Assembly (NCBI GenBank): GCA_964450305.1
Contig: CAYVFB010000005.1
Location: forward strand, 12,265 to 76,264
Direction of reading: 5' to 3'
From: JAAYJG01 sp964450305
GTDB lineage: Bacteria; Bacillota; Clostridia; DSM-8532
DNA length: 64,000 bases
In this document: piece after piece, positions 26,158 through 35,394 of the stretch
How the letters are laid out: each line of letters opens with the position of its first letter
Position numbering within the stretch: the stretch's first letter is position 1
Made by a program: the position numbers and the translations under genes
The notes under the pieces: generated by a model
What the model saw: only the letters and a program-made list of their open reading frames with translations
What the model was told of the DNA's origin: nothing
Databases searched by the model: none

Positions 26158-28233
26158 TTACCTCATACTCTCGGTTAACTTATCCTGAATGCTTTTGGGA
26201 ACTTCGGAGTAATGGTCAAAATGCATCGAGTAGACCGCACGTCCCTGGGATTTGGAACGAAGGTCCGTCGCATATCCAAACATTTCACTCAGAGGTACAA
26301 AAGCTGCAATTACCTGGGCACCCATACGGGCCTCCATGCCCTCAATGCGTCCGCGGCGTGCATTCAAATCGCCGATGACGTCGCCCATGTAATCTTCAGG
26401 GGTAGTCACCTCTACCTTCATAATGGGTTCGAGAAGGACAGGATCCGCTTTTTTCATGGCTTCCTTGAAGGCCATCGAACCGGCAATTTTGAATGCCATT
26501 TCTGATGAGTCCACTTCATGGTAGGAACCGTCGTAGAGCGTCACCTTGATGTCGAGAACCTGATATCCGGCAATAACACCTGTATTCATGGCATCTCTGA
26601 TACCCGCGTCTATCGCTGGGATGTATTCCTTGGGAACAACACCACCGACTATAGCGTTGACAAACTCGTAACCACCTGTTTCAAGAGGTTCCATTTTGAT
26701 TTTACAGTGACCGTATTGTCCGCGGCCACCAGATTGACGAACGAATTTCCCCTCCGCCTCGACTGCCTTGCGAATGGTTTCCTTGTAGGATACCTGCGGC
26801 TTTCCGACATTGGCTTCAACCTTGAACTCCCGCAGCATCCGATCCACGATGATTTCAAGATGTAATTCACCCATTCCGGCAATAATGGTCTGCCCCGTTT
26901 CCTGATTGGTGGAAACACGGAAGGTAGGATCCTCTTCTGCCAGCTTTTGCAATGCTATAGACATCTTTTCCTGGCCTACCTTGGTTTTGGGCTCGATGGC
27001 CACATTGATGACCGGTTCAGGGAATTCCATCGATTCGAGAATGATCGGATGGTTCTCATCACAAAGGGTGTCCCCCGTGGTGGTAAACTTCAGGCCTACA
27101 GCTGCTGCTATATCCCCCGAATAAACCGTTGTAAGCTCTTCGCGGTGGTTTGCATGCATCTGCAGAATTCTGCCGATACGTTCACGTTTGCCCTTTGTCG
27201 AATTCAATACATAGGAGCCTGAGTTCATCGTCCCGGAGTAAACGCGGAAAAAGGCCAGCTTACCGACAAATGGATCCACCATGATTTTGAATGCCAGTGC
27301 AGAAAATGGCGCATTGTCGTCTGAAGGTCTTTGAATCTCTTCCAGTTCGTCGCTATCCGGAAGCAAGCCATTTACCGGCGGAACATCCAGCGGTGACGGC
27401 ATATAGTCGATAATACAGTCGAGCAGCTTCTGTACCCCCTTGTTCTTATAGGATGATCCGCATGTTACAGGGATCATCGCAACATTGATCGTTGCAAGGC
27501 GAATACCTTTTTTGATCTCATCGATGGTTAGTTCTTCGCCCTCCAGGTACTTCATGGTCAGCTCTTCATCCTGCTCGGCTACCGCCTCGACCAGCCGTGC
27601 ATGGTATTCCTCCGCAAGCTCTTTCATGTCTTCAGGGATATCAGTTTCATCAATCTGCTTGCCCAGGTCGTCCCTGTTGTAATAAGCTTTCATATTCACA
27701 AGATCAACAATCCCGCAAAAATGATCTTCCTTCCCTATGGGAAGCTGGATCGGCACCGCGTTTGCTTTCAGGCGGTCCTTCATCATTTTGATGCAATTGA
27801 AAAAATCTGCACCCATGATGTCCATTTTATTCACATGGGCAAGCCTTGGAACTCTATATTTATCGGCCTGACGCCAAACAGTCTCAGATTGGGGTTCGAC
27901 GCCGCCCTTCGCGCAAAAAAGCGTGACCGAGCCATCGAGCACCCTTAAGGAACGTTCCACTTCTACTGTAAAGTCAACGTGTCCAGGTGTGTCGATAATG
28001 TTAATCCTATTCCCTTTCCACTGAGCAGTCGTTGCAGCCGATGTGATTGTAATTCCTCTTTCCTGTTCCTGCTCCATCCAGTCCATTGTCGCCGCACCTT
28101 CGTGCACTTCGCCGAGCTTATGGGTCTTTCCGGTATAGAACAGAATGCGTTCGGTGGTGGTTGTTTTCCCTGCATCGATATGCGCCATGATACCAATATT
28201 TCTTGTATTTGCCAGACTAAATTCCCGAGGCAT
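26158..28233 (-). CDS. fusA: Translation elongation factor G
   Basis: 691 residues. Ribosomal translocation GTPase. G1 AHIDAGKTTT, G3 DTPGHVDF, G4 NKMDIMGAD, the EF-G-specific domain II/III and domain IV (SGGRGQYGH) are present, and the C terminus is normal. The ATG follows GAGGAGGACATAG and lies 33 bases after rpsG, so the two are co-transcribed. The standard rpsL-rpsG-fusA-tuf order is kept. Confidence 0.98.
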   Translation of the reverse strand: MPREFSLANTRNIGIMAHIDAGKTTTTERILFYTGKTHKLGEVHEGAATMDWMEQEQERGITITSAATTAQWKGNRINIIDTPGHVDFTVEVERSLRVLDGSVTLFCAKGGVEPQSETVWRQADKYRVPRLAHVNKMDIMGADFFNCIKMMKDRLKANAVPIQLPIGKEDHFCGIVDLVNMKAYYNRDDLGKQIDETDIPEDMKELAEEYHARLVEAVAEQDEELTMKYLEGEELTIDEIKKGIRLATINVAMIPVTCGSSYKNKGVQKLLDCIIDYMPSPLDVPPVNGLLPDSDELEEIQRPSDDNAPFSALAFKIMVDPFVGKLAFFRVYSGTMNSGSYVLNSTKGKRERIGRILQMHANHREELTTVYSGDIAAAVGLKFTTTGDTLCDENHPIILESMEFPEPVINVAIEPKTKVGQEKMSIALQKLAEEDPTFRVSTNQETGQTIIAGMGELHLEIIVDRMLREFKVEANVGKPQVSYKETIRKAVEAEGKFVRQSGGRGQYGHCKIKMEPLETGGYEFVNAIVGGVVPKEYIPAIDAGIRDAMNTGVIAGYQVLDIKVTLYDGSYHEVDSSEMAFKIAGSMAFKEAMKKADPVLLEPIMKVEVTTPEDYMGDVIGDLNARRGRIEGMEARMGAQVIAAFVPLSEMFGYATDLRSKSQGRAVYSMHFDHYSEVPKSIQDKLTESMR

Positions 28234-28266
28234 CTATGTCCTCCTCTCCAAAGTTCTCCATGCAGA

Positions 28267-28737
28267 TTACCACCTGTAATGTGCAAATGCTTTATTGGCT
28301 TCTGCCATCTTATGTGTATCGTCCTTTTTCTTAACTGAGTTACCGGCATTGTTGACCGCATCCATAATTTCACCGGCCAGCCTTGCGCTCATGGTACGTT
28401 CGCTTCTTTTGCGAGAAAAATTCGTCAGCCAGCGTAAACCAAGAGCCTGCCGTCTTTCGGGGCGAACCTCCATCGGTACCTGGTATGTGGCACCACCAAC
28501 TCTCCTTGCCTTTACTTCCAGTACCGGCATGATGTTGTTCAGTGCTTGTTCAAATACTTCACGGGGATCCTTCCCTGTTTTTTCGCGGATGATGTCAAAA
28601 GCATCATAGGTGATCTTTTGAGCAACTCCTCTTTTACCGTCCAGCATAATGTTGTTGATGAGCTTTGTCACAATCCTGTCATTATAGATTGGATCCGGTA
28701 AAACATCTCTTTTGGGCACATGTCCTCTTCTTGGCAC
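28267..28737 (-). CDS. rpsG: 30S ribosomal protein S7
   Basis: 156 residues, the usual length. S7 nucleates assembly of the 30S head. The start MPRRGHVPKRDV and the block VGGATYQVPMEVRPERRQALGLRWL are diagnostic. It lies 171 bases after rpsL in the str operon; the gap shows no terminator. Confidence 0.98.
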   Translation of the reverse strand: MPRRGHVPKRDVLPDPIYNDRIVTKLINNIMLDGKRGVAQKITYDAFDIIREKTGKDPREVFEQALNNIMPVLEVKARRVGGATYQVPMEVRPERRQALGLRWLTNFSRKRSERTMSARLAGEIMDAVNNAGNSVKKKDDTHKMAEANKAFAHYRW

Positions 28738-28908
28738 TTTCCTTCCCTCCTTTACATGATAACTACAGGCTTTGCCTGCGTATCACAGGTACTCGCCCCG
28801 GAACCTCCGGGACGTCAGCGCTGGCAGTTGCTCAATTCTATATGAAACAACGTGCTTTCCACGCTGCAGCATCCTGTTTGAAATTTTCCAAAATTCGTTG
28901 ATTAATGC

Positions 28909-29322
28909 TTATTTCTTTGGTCTTTTTGCGCCGTACTTGGAGCGGCTTTGCATTCTTTTCGCCACGCCGGCTGTATCAAGGGTTCCGCGTACAATATGGT
29001 AACGTACGCCAGGTAAGTCCTTAACACGTCCTCCGCGAATCAGCACCACGCTGTGTTCCTGGAGATTGTGACCGATACCGGGAATGTAGGCTGTCACTTC
29101 ATGCTGATTGGATAGACGCACCCTTGCAACCTTACGAAGAGCCGAGTTCGGCTTTTTAGGGGTAACCGTCTTCACAACCGTACACACACCGCGCTTTTGC
29201 GGGCTGGATACATCGGTGATCTCCTTTTTCAAAGAGTTGACGCCATGCTGAAGAGCCGGAGAATTGGACTTTCTTGATACCTTTTCCCTTCCTTTTCTGA
29301 CCAACTGATTAAATGTCGGCAT
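28909..29322 (-). CDS. rpsL: 30S ribosomal protein S12
   Basis: 137 residues. S12 lines the decoding centre and carries the streptomycin-sensitive loops, seen as KKPNSALRKVARVRL and GIGHNLQEHSVVLIRGGRVKDLPGVRY. The Lys and Pro residues mutated in resistance are wild type (TPKKPNSALRK). The ATG follows AGGAGGTG. It lies 126 bases after the L7Ae-like gene. Confidence 0.98.
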   Translation of the reverse strand: MPTFNQLVRKGREKVSRKSNSPALQHGVNSLKKEITDVSSPQKRGVCTVVKTVTPKKPNSALRKVARVRLSNQHEVTAYIPGIGHNLQEHSVVLIRGGRVKDLPGVRYHIVRGTLDTAGVAKRMQSRSKYGAKRPKK

Positions 29323-29448
29323 TCCTTTTTCACCTCCTTTTGGTTAATTCTATTTACTTCATCCCTTGCGGGATGAGATAAGATAGCAGTTCCATTTTCC
29401 CCTTTTTCGCCTCGTATACCCGAGGCACGCTTTGTGCGGGGACAAACC

Positions 29449-29697
29449 TTATTCTTCAATCGTAACGGCCGCAACCGCGGTTCCAACATCAATTCCGCAG
29501 GCTTTACCCAAAAGCTTCATGCTTTCTGCCCTGTGGATCGGAATGTTTTTATTGTGGCATGCTGCCAGTACACCGGCAGCCAGGCGCTCGTCCGCATCCT
29601 CTGCCAAATAAACAACCTGGGCCCGGTTGGCCTCCACAGCTTTCATGGTTTGCTTAAGCCCTACGGTCTTCCTGCGCTGCCTTAAATCCTCGAGCAC
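29449..29697 (-). CDS. Ribosomal L7Ae-like kink-turn RNA-binding protein
   Basis: 82 residues, single L7Ae/L30e/S12e domain (VVYLAEDADERL, NKNIPIHRAESMKLLGKACGIDVGTAVAAV). Homologues such as YbxF of Bacillus bind kink-turn RNA and associate with ribosomes; their function is still vague. The start is GTG at 29697 with GGGAGGG 8 bases ahead. Here it is the first gene of the str operon. In most Firmicutes rpoC lies directly upstream; in this window rpoB and rpoC are absent and the gene follows a promoter and structured leader. Confidence 0.93.
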   Translation of the reverse strand: MLEDLRQRRKTVGLKQTMKAVEANRAQVVYLAEDADERLAAGVLAACHNKNIPIHRAESMKLLGKACGIDVGTAVAAVTIEE

Positions 29698-29728
29698 GAT
29701 GATGACCCTCCCGTTTTTCTATCGGCAT

Positions 29729-29747
29729 AAAAACCCCCATGATGGGG
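29729..29747 (-). terminator. Second terminator-like hairpin in the str leader
   Basis: On the minus strand CCCC-ATCAT-GGGGG is followed by TTTTTA. The stem is short (4-5 bp), so it is a weak candidate; it lies 32 bases before the L7Ae-like gene. Confidence 0.35.
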
Positions 29748-29830
29748 AATTCGCTATTATCGTACCATATAAGCATGTGCTTTCCACTTGCTTACCTGGC
29801 AGTGCCGCAAAGCAGCGAACCCGGGCAAGC

Positions 29831-29856
29831 AAAAACAGCATGAGAATTCCATGCTG
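29831..29856 (-). terminator. Terminator-like hairpin in the str leader (possible attenuator)
   Basis: On the minus strand CAGCATG (complement of 29850-29856) pairs with CATGCTG (29836-29842), with an extra G-T pair, and is followed by TTTTT. It starts about 10-15 bases after the expected transcription start, so it could stop most transcripts early. Confidence 0.5.
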
Positions 29857-29873
29857 AAATCAGACACTGAGAT

Positions 29874-29902
29874 ATTGTATACCGGAACCGGTGCTTTGTC
29901 AA
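29874..29902 (-). promoter_or_regulatory. Promoter of the L7Ae-rpsL-rpsG-fusA operon
   Basis: Perfect TTGACA (29897-29902) and TACAAT (29874-29879) on the minus strand, 17 bases apart. It makes the str operon independent of any rpoBC transcript. Confidence 0.85.
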
Positions 29903-30114
29903 GAAATTTGTGAGAACCAACGAAACATGGGAACGGTTCTTGTTACTGTTCACAGGTAAACAGGTGTAGCCTGCTGCCTCTAAACAGATCCTTCAGAAAG
30001 TAGAAAATACCCTATATAGGGAAAACAGCACCGATGTTCATAGTAAACGTACTTTGTTCCCGACATTGTGGTATTTGCCATGCTGGTGTAGAATATAGGG
30101 AAAAGGAGGTAGTC

Positions 30115-31008
30115 ATGAACAATCAATTAAAACCCCTGTATGCTCCGAAATTCTGGTGGTCTGTACTACATTTGCTTCTCTACATTGGGATTGGGATACT
30201 GCTATCAGTGCTGGCTGTCTTTGTTGCTACAGTGTTTACCATGCTGGGTCCGACAAAGGACGTGAACATTTTAGATGCGGTCATACGCTCCGTATCAAAC
30301 TCGTTTGTCAACGGAATATTGGCAGTAGCCAGTATCGCATTGTTCGTATTAATCATAAAAATCCGGCACAGCCTTGAAGCCAAAACACTTTTTTCACGCA
30401 GATATCTTTCTGCAGGGGTTGTTCTTGTAACCATTATCACTACAGTCGGTGCTGCTATTCTAACTTCTGAGGTAGACAATTTTATGCGCACGCTGATACC
30501 AAACTGGGATCTGATGGGTGCCGAAGTCGCCGAAATGTTTGATAATTCGCTTGTATGGCAGAACTTCATCGGTGCTGTCATCGTCGCGCCTGTTACCGAG
30601 GAGTTTTTGTTAAGAGGCTTGTGGCTTCGCGGCTATACAAAACATTACAAACCATGGGTTAGTATTGTTATTTCATCCGTCATATTCGGAGCGTTGCATA
30701 TGAACCTTCCACAATTTGTTGGTGCAACCATGAGCGGCCTTCTTCTGGGGTGGGCTTATATCAAAACAAAATCCATCGTACTGCCAATGATAATCCACGC
30801 TGTTCATAACAGCATATCCTTATTTGGCGGGGTTGTATCCATCCCGGGCTTTTCCGTAGAATCTGCCACCGGATACCAACCTTTATGGTTTGATGCCCTG
30901 GGTTTTATTCTCGTTGTTGGAGGCATTTATCTGCTTAACAAACTTCTGAATGCGGAACATAAAAAGATCATACAACCCAGACCCCAGGAGTTGGCGGAAG
31001 AAGTGTAA
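30115..31008 (+). CDS. CPBP-family intramembrane glutamic endopeptidase
   Basis: 297 residues, multipass membrane protein with about seven or eight hydrophobic helices. The CAAX/CPBP protease motifs are present in order: EEFLLRG (catalytic Glu pair and Arg), FGALHM (His) and HAVHNS (second His and Asn). Bacterial members process peptides or act in bacteriocin immunity; the substrate is unknown here. AGGAGGT precedes the ATG at 30115; a frame from 30034 is less likely. It stands alone, divergent from the str operon. Confidence 0.9.
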   Translation: MNNQLKPLYAPKFWWSVLHLLLYIGIGILLSVLAVFVATVFTMLGPTKDVNILDAVIRSVSNSFVNGILAVASIALFVLIIKIRHSLEAKTLFSRRYLSAGVVLVTIITTVGAAILTSEVDNFMRTLIPNWDLMGAEVAEMFDNSLVWQNFIGAVIVAPVTEEFLLRGLWLRGYTKHYKPWVSIVISSVIFGALHMNLPQFVGATMSGLLLGWAYIKTKSIVLPMIIHAVHNSISLFGGVVSIPGFSVESATGYQPLWFDALGFILVVGGIYLLNKLLNAEHKKIIQPRPQELAEEV

Positions 31009-31066
31009 ACAATCGTGAACATTCGTGTAAGCTTATTCAGTAAATAGTATTTACGGTATACATTAT

Positions 31067-31095
31067 GGGCTTCAACGGGGACATCAATGAAGCCC
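31067..31095. repeat. Hairpin between convergent genes
   Basis: GGGCTTCA (31067-31074) and TGAAGCCC (31088-31095) are perfect complements around a 13-base loop. It lies between the convergent CPBP and AraC genes and may end one or both transcripts, though neither strand shows a T tract on the correct side. Confidence 0.4.
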
Positions 31096-31112
31096 AAAAA
31101 GCGCTCCCTTTG

Positions 31113-32024
31113 CTACTCGCTTCTGCCGGTGGCTTTTTTTCTGTATTCCAGCGGTGTCATGCCGGTGAGCTTCTTGAACGTTTCATTAAATCGCTGCTGG
31201 TTTGAAAAGCCTACGCTCAGTGCGATATCACTGGCTTTGTCTTCGGATTCGACCAGAAGCTCCTTTGCCCGTTCTATGCGGGTATGGATCAAAAAGCTGA
31301 TGGGGGAGTGACCGGTCTCCTGTTTGAAAATCCGTGCAAAATAGCTGGGGCTTAAAAAGACATATCCGCAAATGTCCTTCAAGCCGATATCCCGCTCGTA
31401 ATGGTTCAAAATAAATTCTTTCGCCAGCTGCACCAGTTCCTTTTGCTTGGGGCTGTCCTCTGTGATACTTCTCTCCCATTCCAGCTTTAAAACCCGGGAA
31501 ATCATTACAAACAGTTCCAGGATTAAAAGATAGACCAGAAACTCGTTTCCGAACTGCTCCTCAGCCTGTTCCGCCACTATTCTGTTCAGCAGTGTAATAA
31601 TATCATTTTTATGGTTAACCTTCAGCTTTAAAAAGGGTCCGGTATGAGGCCCTGTAAAAAAATTGATGAAATCCTCAATGGAAACTTCAGAGGGATAATG
31701 GGTCTCTCTTCTGCCGCTGCCCGCAGTAAAACTGAAATGCAAAACAATGAATTCACCGGTGTTGTTTTCCTGCACCTTTAGCGTGTGGGCTTTCTGCGGT
31801 TTGATGATCAGGATGTCATTAGGGCCAATGGTGGTCTTTATCCCCTCGATATCAAAAACAGAAATGCCTTTTTTAGCATAAACCATTTCATAATATTGGT
31901 GATGGCTTTCGGACTGGGACCAATCGGCATCAAAATGCCGCTCGATGGAATTGATCACCACCGGCATGTACCCGGAGTTGCTCATAAACTCCTGCCAGGT
32001 TTTGGGGAACAAGTTGTTATTCAT
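31113..32024 (-). CDS. AraC-family transcriptional regulator with cupin domain
   Basis: 303 residues. N-terminal cupin/AraC ligand-binding domain (about 30-110; DADWSQSESHHQYYEMVYAK, FDIEGIKTTIGPNDILIIKP) and C-terminal double helix-turn-helix (GLKDICGYVFLSPSYFARIFKQE and DIALSVGFSNQQRFNETFKKLTG, ending MTPLEYRK). Such proteins usually sense sugars and activate catabolic genes. No obvious target adjoins; its neighbours are groEL and a CPBP protease. The ATG follows GGGAGAGTGT. Confidence 0.92.
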   Translation of the reverse strand: MNNNLFPKTWQEFMSNSGYMPVVINSIERHFDADWSQSESHHQYYEMVYAKKGISVFDIEGIKTTIGPNDILIIKPQKAHTLKVQENNTGEFIVLHFSFTAGSGRRETHYPSEVSIEDFINFFTGPHTGPFLKLKVNHKNDIITLLNRIVAEQAEEQFGNEFLVYLLILELFVMISRVLKLEWERSITEDSPKQKELVQLAKEFILNHYERDIGLKDICGYVFLSPSYFARIFKQETGHSPISFLIHTRIERAKELLVESEDKASDIALSVGFSNQQRFNETFKKLTGMTPLEYRKKATGRSE

Positions 32025-32113
32025 ACACTCTCCCTGAAAATCAAACCTTCATTGGCTTTAATAGAAGCATATCGCATCAGGGCCTTGAAATCAATCATTC
32101 TGTTAGTAATTTG

Positions 32114-32145
32114 AAAAAGAAAAGGGTACGGAACAATCCGTACCC
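32114..32145 (-). terminator. Rho-independent terminator of groESL
   Basis: GGGTACGGA (32124-32132) and TCCGTACCC (32137-32145) give a perfect 9-bp stem with a 4-base loop, followed on the minus strand by TTTTCTTTTTC. It lies 20 bases past the groEL stop. Confidence 0.9.
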
Positions 32146-32164
32146 CTGCTACAGCTTGATACAA

Positions 32165-33793
32165 TTACATCATTCCAGGCATTCCGCCGCCCATGCCACC
32201 CGGCATCGGGGGTTCCTTTTCAGGAATATCGGCAACAAGACCTTCGGTGGTTAATACCATGGAAGCGACGGAAGCAGCGTTCTGCAGTGCAAACCGCGTT
32301 ACCTTGGCAGGGTCTACGATACCGGATTCGATCATATTCACATACTTTTCTACCAGCACGTCAAAGCCCACGCCCTGTTTGCTTCCCTTTACCTTATCTA
32401 CGATGACGGAGCCTTCCAGACCTGCGTTCAGCGCGATCTGGCGTACGGGCTCCTCAAGAGCCTTTTCGATGATTTTGGCACCGGTTTTTTCGTCGCCGCT
32501 GAGGGTCTTGACCAAGTCCTTCACCTTCGGAAGGGCATTGATGAATGCGGTTCCGCCGCCTGCAACGATACCTTCCTCAACAGCAGCACGAGTAGCAGCC
32601 AGTGCGTCTTCGATTCTGAGCTTCTTTTCCTTCATTTCAGTTTCGGTAGCAGCGCCAACCTGAATGACAGCAACACCGCCAGATAGCTTAGCAAGCCTTT
32701 CCTGAAGCTTTTCACGATCAAAATCAGAAGTGGTTTCTTCGATTTGAGCCTTGATGGAGGAAATTCTGTTTTTAATGGCTGCCTGTTCACCGGCGCCATC
32801 CACAATAATGGTGTTCTCCTTCTGAACGACAACCTTGCCTGCACGACCCAGTTGATCCAATGTGGTTTCCTTCAGTTCCAGACCCAGTTCTTCGGTAATC
32901 ACTTCACCACCGGTTAAGATGGCGATGTCACGGAGCATTTCCTTTCTTCTGTCGCCAAAGCCGGGAGCCTTGACAGCCACGCACATGAAGGTGCCCCTGA
33001 GCTTGTTGAGAATAAGGGTTGCCAGTGCTTCGCCTTCAACATCCTCGGCAATGATCACCATCTTCTTGCCCTGTTGAACAATTTGCTCGAGAACGGGGAG
33101 TATTTCCTGAATATTGGTCAGCTTCTTGTCGGTGATGAGAATGTATGGATCATCTAAAACCGCTTCCATTTTGTCGGTGTCGGTAACCATGTAGGAAGAT
33201 ACATATCCGCGGTCAAATTGCATGCCTTCAACCACTTCAAGATTGGTTCCCATGGTTTTGGACTCTTCCACGGTGATAACGCCATCATTGGTGACCTTTT
33301 CCATGGCGTCAGCGATAAGCTTGCCGATTTCTTCATCGTTGGCTGAAATGGAAGCCACCCTGGTGATATCTTCCTTGCCCTTTACATTCTGGCTGTTCTC
33401 TACAATGCCTTTGACGGCGGCATCAACAGCCTTGCTGATTCCCTTTTTCAGGATCATCGGGTTTGCGCCGGCTGCAACATTTTTCAAGCCTTCGCGGATA
33501 ATGGCCTGAGCCAGCAGGGTTGCCGTTGTGGTTCCATCACCAGCAACATCATTGGTTTTTGTGGCAACCTCCTTAACCAGCTGAGCGCCCATGTTTTCGT
33601 ATTCGTCTTCGAGTTCGATTTCCTTTGCGATGGTCACACCGTCATTGGTGATCATCGGGGAGCCGAACTTCTTGTCCAAAACAATATTTCTGCCCTTGGG
33701 GCCAAGTGTGACCTTCACTGTGTCAGCAAGCTTGTTGACACCGACTTCAAGGGCTTTTCTGGCTTCTTCGCCAAAAATAATCTTCTTCGCCAT
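32165..33793 (-). CDS. groEL: Chaperonin GroEL
   Basis: 542 residues. 60-kDa chaperonin forming the folding chamber. Starts MAKKIIFGEEARKAL, carries the ATP-site motif GDGTTTATLLAQ and ends in the Gly-Met tail (PPMPGGMGGGMPGMM). AGGAGG lies 8 bases before the ATG at 33793; an ATG two codons earlier is too close to it. Downstream of groES by 13 bases in a CIRCE-controlled operon, closed by the terminator at 32114-32145. Confidence 0.98.
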   Translation of the reverse strand: MAKKIIFGEEARKALEVGVNKLADTVKVTLGPKGRNIVLDKKFGSPMITNDGVTIAKEIELEDEYENMGAQLVKEVATKTNDVAGDGTTTATLLAQAIIREGLKNVAAGANPMILKKGISKAVDAAVKGIVENSQNVKGKEDITRVASISANDEEIGKLIADAMEKVTNDGVITVEESKTMGTNLEVVEGMQFDRGYVSSYMVTDTDKMEAVLDDPYILITDKKLTNIQEILPVLEQIVQQGKKMVIIAEDVEGEALATLILNKLRGTFMCVAVKAPGFGDRRKEMLRDIAILTGGEVITEELGLELKETTLDQLGRAGKVVVQKENTIIVDGAGEQAAIKNRISSIKAQIEETTSDFDREKLQERLAKLSGGVAVIQVGAATETEMKEKKLRIEDALAATRAAVEEGIVAGGGTAFINALPKVKDLVKTLSGDEKTGAKIIEKALEEPVRQIALNAGLEGSVIVDKVKGSKQGVGFDVLVEKYVNMIESGIVDPAKVTRFALQNAASVASMVLTTEGLVADIPEKEPPMPGGMGGGMPGMM

Positions 33794-33806
33794 TTTCATT
33801 TCCTCC

Positions 33807-34079
33807 TTATTCTACAACAGCAAGGATATCATTTTGCTTGAGAATGGTGTATTCAACCCCGTCCATCTTCACTTCGGTACCGGCATACTTGCTGATCAGC
33901 ACTCTGTCGCCTACCTTGACTTCCATCTTTACTTCTTCCGTGCCGGGGCCAACAGCCTTTACTTCCGCAACCTGAGGTTTCTCCTTGGCAGTACCCGGAA
34001 GGACGATTCCGCTTTTCGTGGTCTCTTCTGCTTCAACCATCTTCACAACCACTCTGTCGGCTAACGGTTTAATGTTCAT
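33807..34079 (-). CDS. groES: Co-chaperonin GroES
   Basis: 90 residues. Lid of the GroEL chamber. The start MNIKPLADRVVVK, the mobile loop EAEETTKSGIVLPGTAKEKP and the end DILAVVE are canonical. The ATG follows AAGGAGGGTATATC. First gene of the groESL operon, 107 bases after the CIRCE element. Confidence 0.98.
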   Translation of the reverse strand: MNIKPLADRVVVKMVEAEETTKSGIVLPGTAKEKPQVAEVKAVGPGTEEVKMEVKVGDRVLISKYAGTEVKMDGVEYTILKQNDILAVVE

Positions 34080-34530
34080 GATATACCCTCCTTATCCATT
34101 TTCCGGCTTTTGCCGGTCTTCTTCCTGTAAAACCCGAACCCATGCTTCCGTGAATTCTCCACTCCAACAGGATTCAGTCCATAATATTAGCACTCACCTT
34201 CATCGAGTGCTAATATTATATTAAACTATCCCTTTTATTTCAGGCAAACATTTATTCACTATGTTTTTCGGCAAATAATCCGTTCCTGGGCGGTTATCTT
34301 AAAATATCTGTTCAATGCTTCCATTTTCTTTATTTCTATTGATATTAGGCAATAAACCGCCTGTTGAATCAAACCTTTATCGAACCCCGCATATTTTGCC
34401 CTGAAGCCAAATATACACATTGGGGCCGGGATGATTTACTAAAGCTTTGTATAGGATTTACTGCCGGAAATAAAATATACCTGTTTGAATGGAGATTCTG
34501 CCGGATTTATCAGGTTGATCCAGCCGGAGT
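34080..34530. other. Intergenic region with CIRCE, 451 bp
   Basis: The left part holds the groESL leader, CIRCE and promoter (34187-34220). The right part (about 34240-34530), between the groE promoter and the coaX stop, is AT-rich, with no gene or clear terminator. Confidence 0.5.
34187..34213. promoter_or_regulatory. CIRCE operator (HrcA binding site)
   Basis: TTAGCACTC-N9-GAGTGCTAA is a perfect CIRCE inverted repeat. It lies just downstream of a TATAAT -10 (34215-34220, minus strand), so HrcA bound here blocks groESL initiation until heat shock. hrcA is not in the window. Confidence 0.98.
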
Positions 34531-35301
34531 TTACTTGCTGTTCATATGGTAAACTTCCTTCAGGCCTTCAAGGGTGAGCATCCGGTTCACCTCGTCGACA
34601 CAGTGGCATTCGGATGCCATAAACTTTGCCAGCCCCCCGGTAGCGACAACCTTGATGTTCTCTTCCTTCATTTCATTTTTGATCTTGTGCACCAGATATT
34701 CCACCTGCCCCACATACCCATAGTACAGGCCTGACTGCATGCTGGTTACCACATTTCTTCCGATAATTTTGCCCGGCTCAACAAGCTCGACACGAGGCAG
34801 CTTTGAAGCTTTCTCGAACAATGCGTCGGCTGAGATTTTAATCCCCGGGCAGATGACCCCGCCCAAATAATCCCGGTTTTTGTTGACGGCACAGAAGGTG
34901 GTTGCGGTTCCAAAATCAACAATGATGACCGGCCCCCCATACAGGCTTAAGGCACCAACAGCATTCACAATTTTATCCGCTCCCACTTCCCTGGGGTTTT
35001 CGTACTTGATATTGATACCGGTTTTTATCCCCGGGCCCACCTGAGTGGGTTCCCTGTGAATATACCGCAGGATCGCATTGATCATTGAATGCATGATGGG
35101 TGGGACAACAGAGCAGATAATTACATCCCTGACCATACTGATATCTTCCCCGGCATACTGAAACAGAGACATAAACAAAATACCGAATTCGTCCGAGGTT
35201 TTTTCACGATCGGTGGAAACACGCCAATGGTGTTTTAGCGTGTTACCGTCAAAAAGGCCCAGGGTAATGTTTGTATTTCCAACATCAATGGCCAGCAGCA
35301 A
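34531..35301 (-). CDS. coaX: Type III pantothenate kinase
   Basis: 256 residues, family length. First step of coenzyme A synthesis: phosphorylates pantothenate, needs a monovalent cation and is not inhibited by CoA. ASKHA fold with phosphate motif DVGNTNITLGLF near the N terminus, GADKIVNAVGAL, and DFGTATTF. The start is TTG at 35301, with AGGGTGG about 10 bases ahead. Last gene of a four-gene operon with birA, a frequent pairing in Clostridia. Confidence 0.95.
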   Translation of the reverse strand: MLLAIDVGNTNITLGLFDGNTLKHHWRVSTDREKTSDEFGILFMSLFQYAGEDISMVRDVIICSVVPPIMHSMINAILRYIHREPTQVGPGIKTGINIKYENPREVGADKIVNAVGALSLYGGPVIIVDFGTATTFCAVNKNRDYLGGVICPGIKISADALFEKASKLPRVELVEPGKIIGRNVVTSMQSGLYYGYVGQVEYLVHKIKNEMKEENIKVVATGGLAKFMASECHCVDEVNRMLTLEGLKEVYHMNSK

Positions 35302-35394
35302 AAAAAATCGCCACCCTTTCTTCAGGTTTTGGATGGAAATCGAAGGTAACTCCGAGCTGGCTGCGTGCAGATTGTTCGTGCAGAAACATCCAGA

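Larger units (their letters stand above)
29698..30114. other. Intergenic region with str operon promoter and leader, 417 bp
   Basis: Minus strand: promoter at 29874-29902 followed by about 170 bases of leader with two terminator-like hairpins (29831-29856 and 29729-29747). Plus strand: start region of the CPBP protease gene, with a weak TTGTGG-17-TAGAAT at 30066-30094. No coding sequence was seen. Confidence 0.6.
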
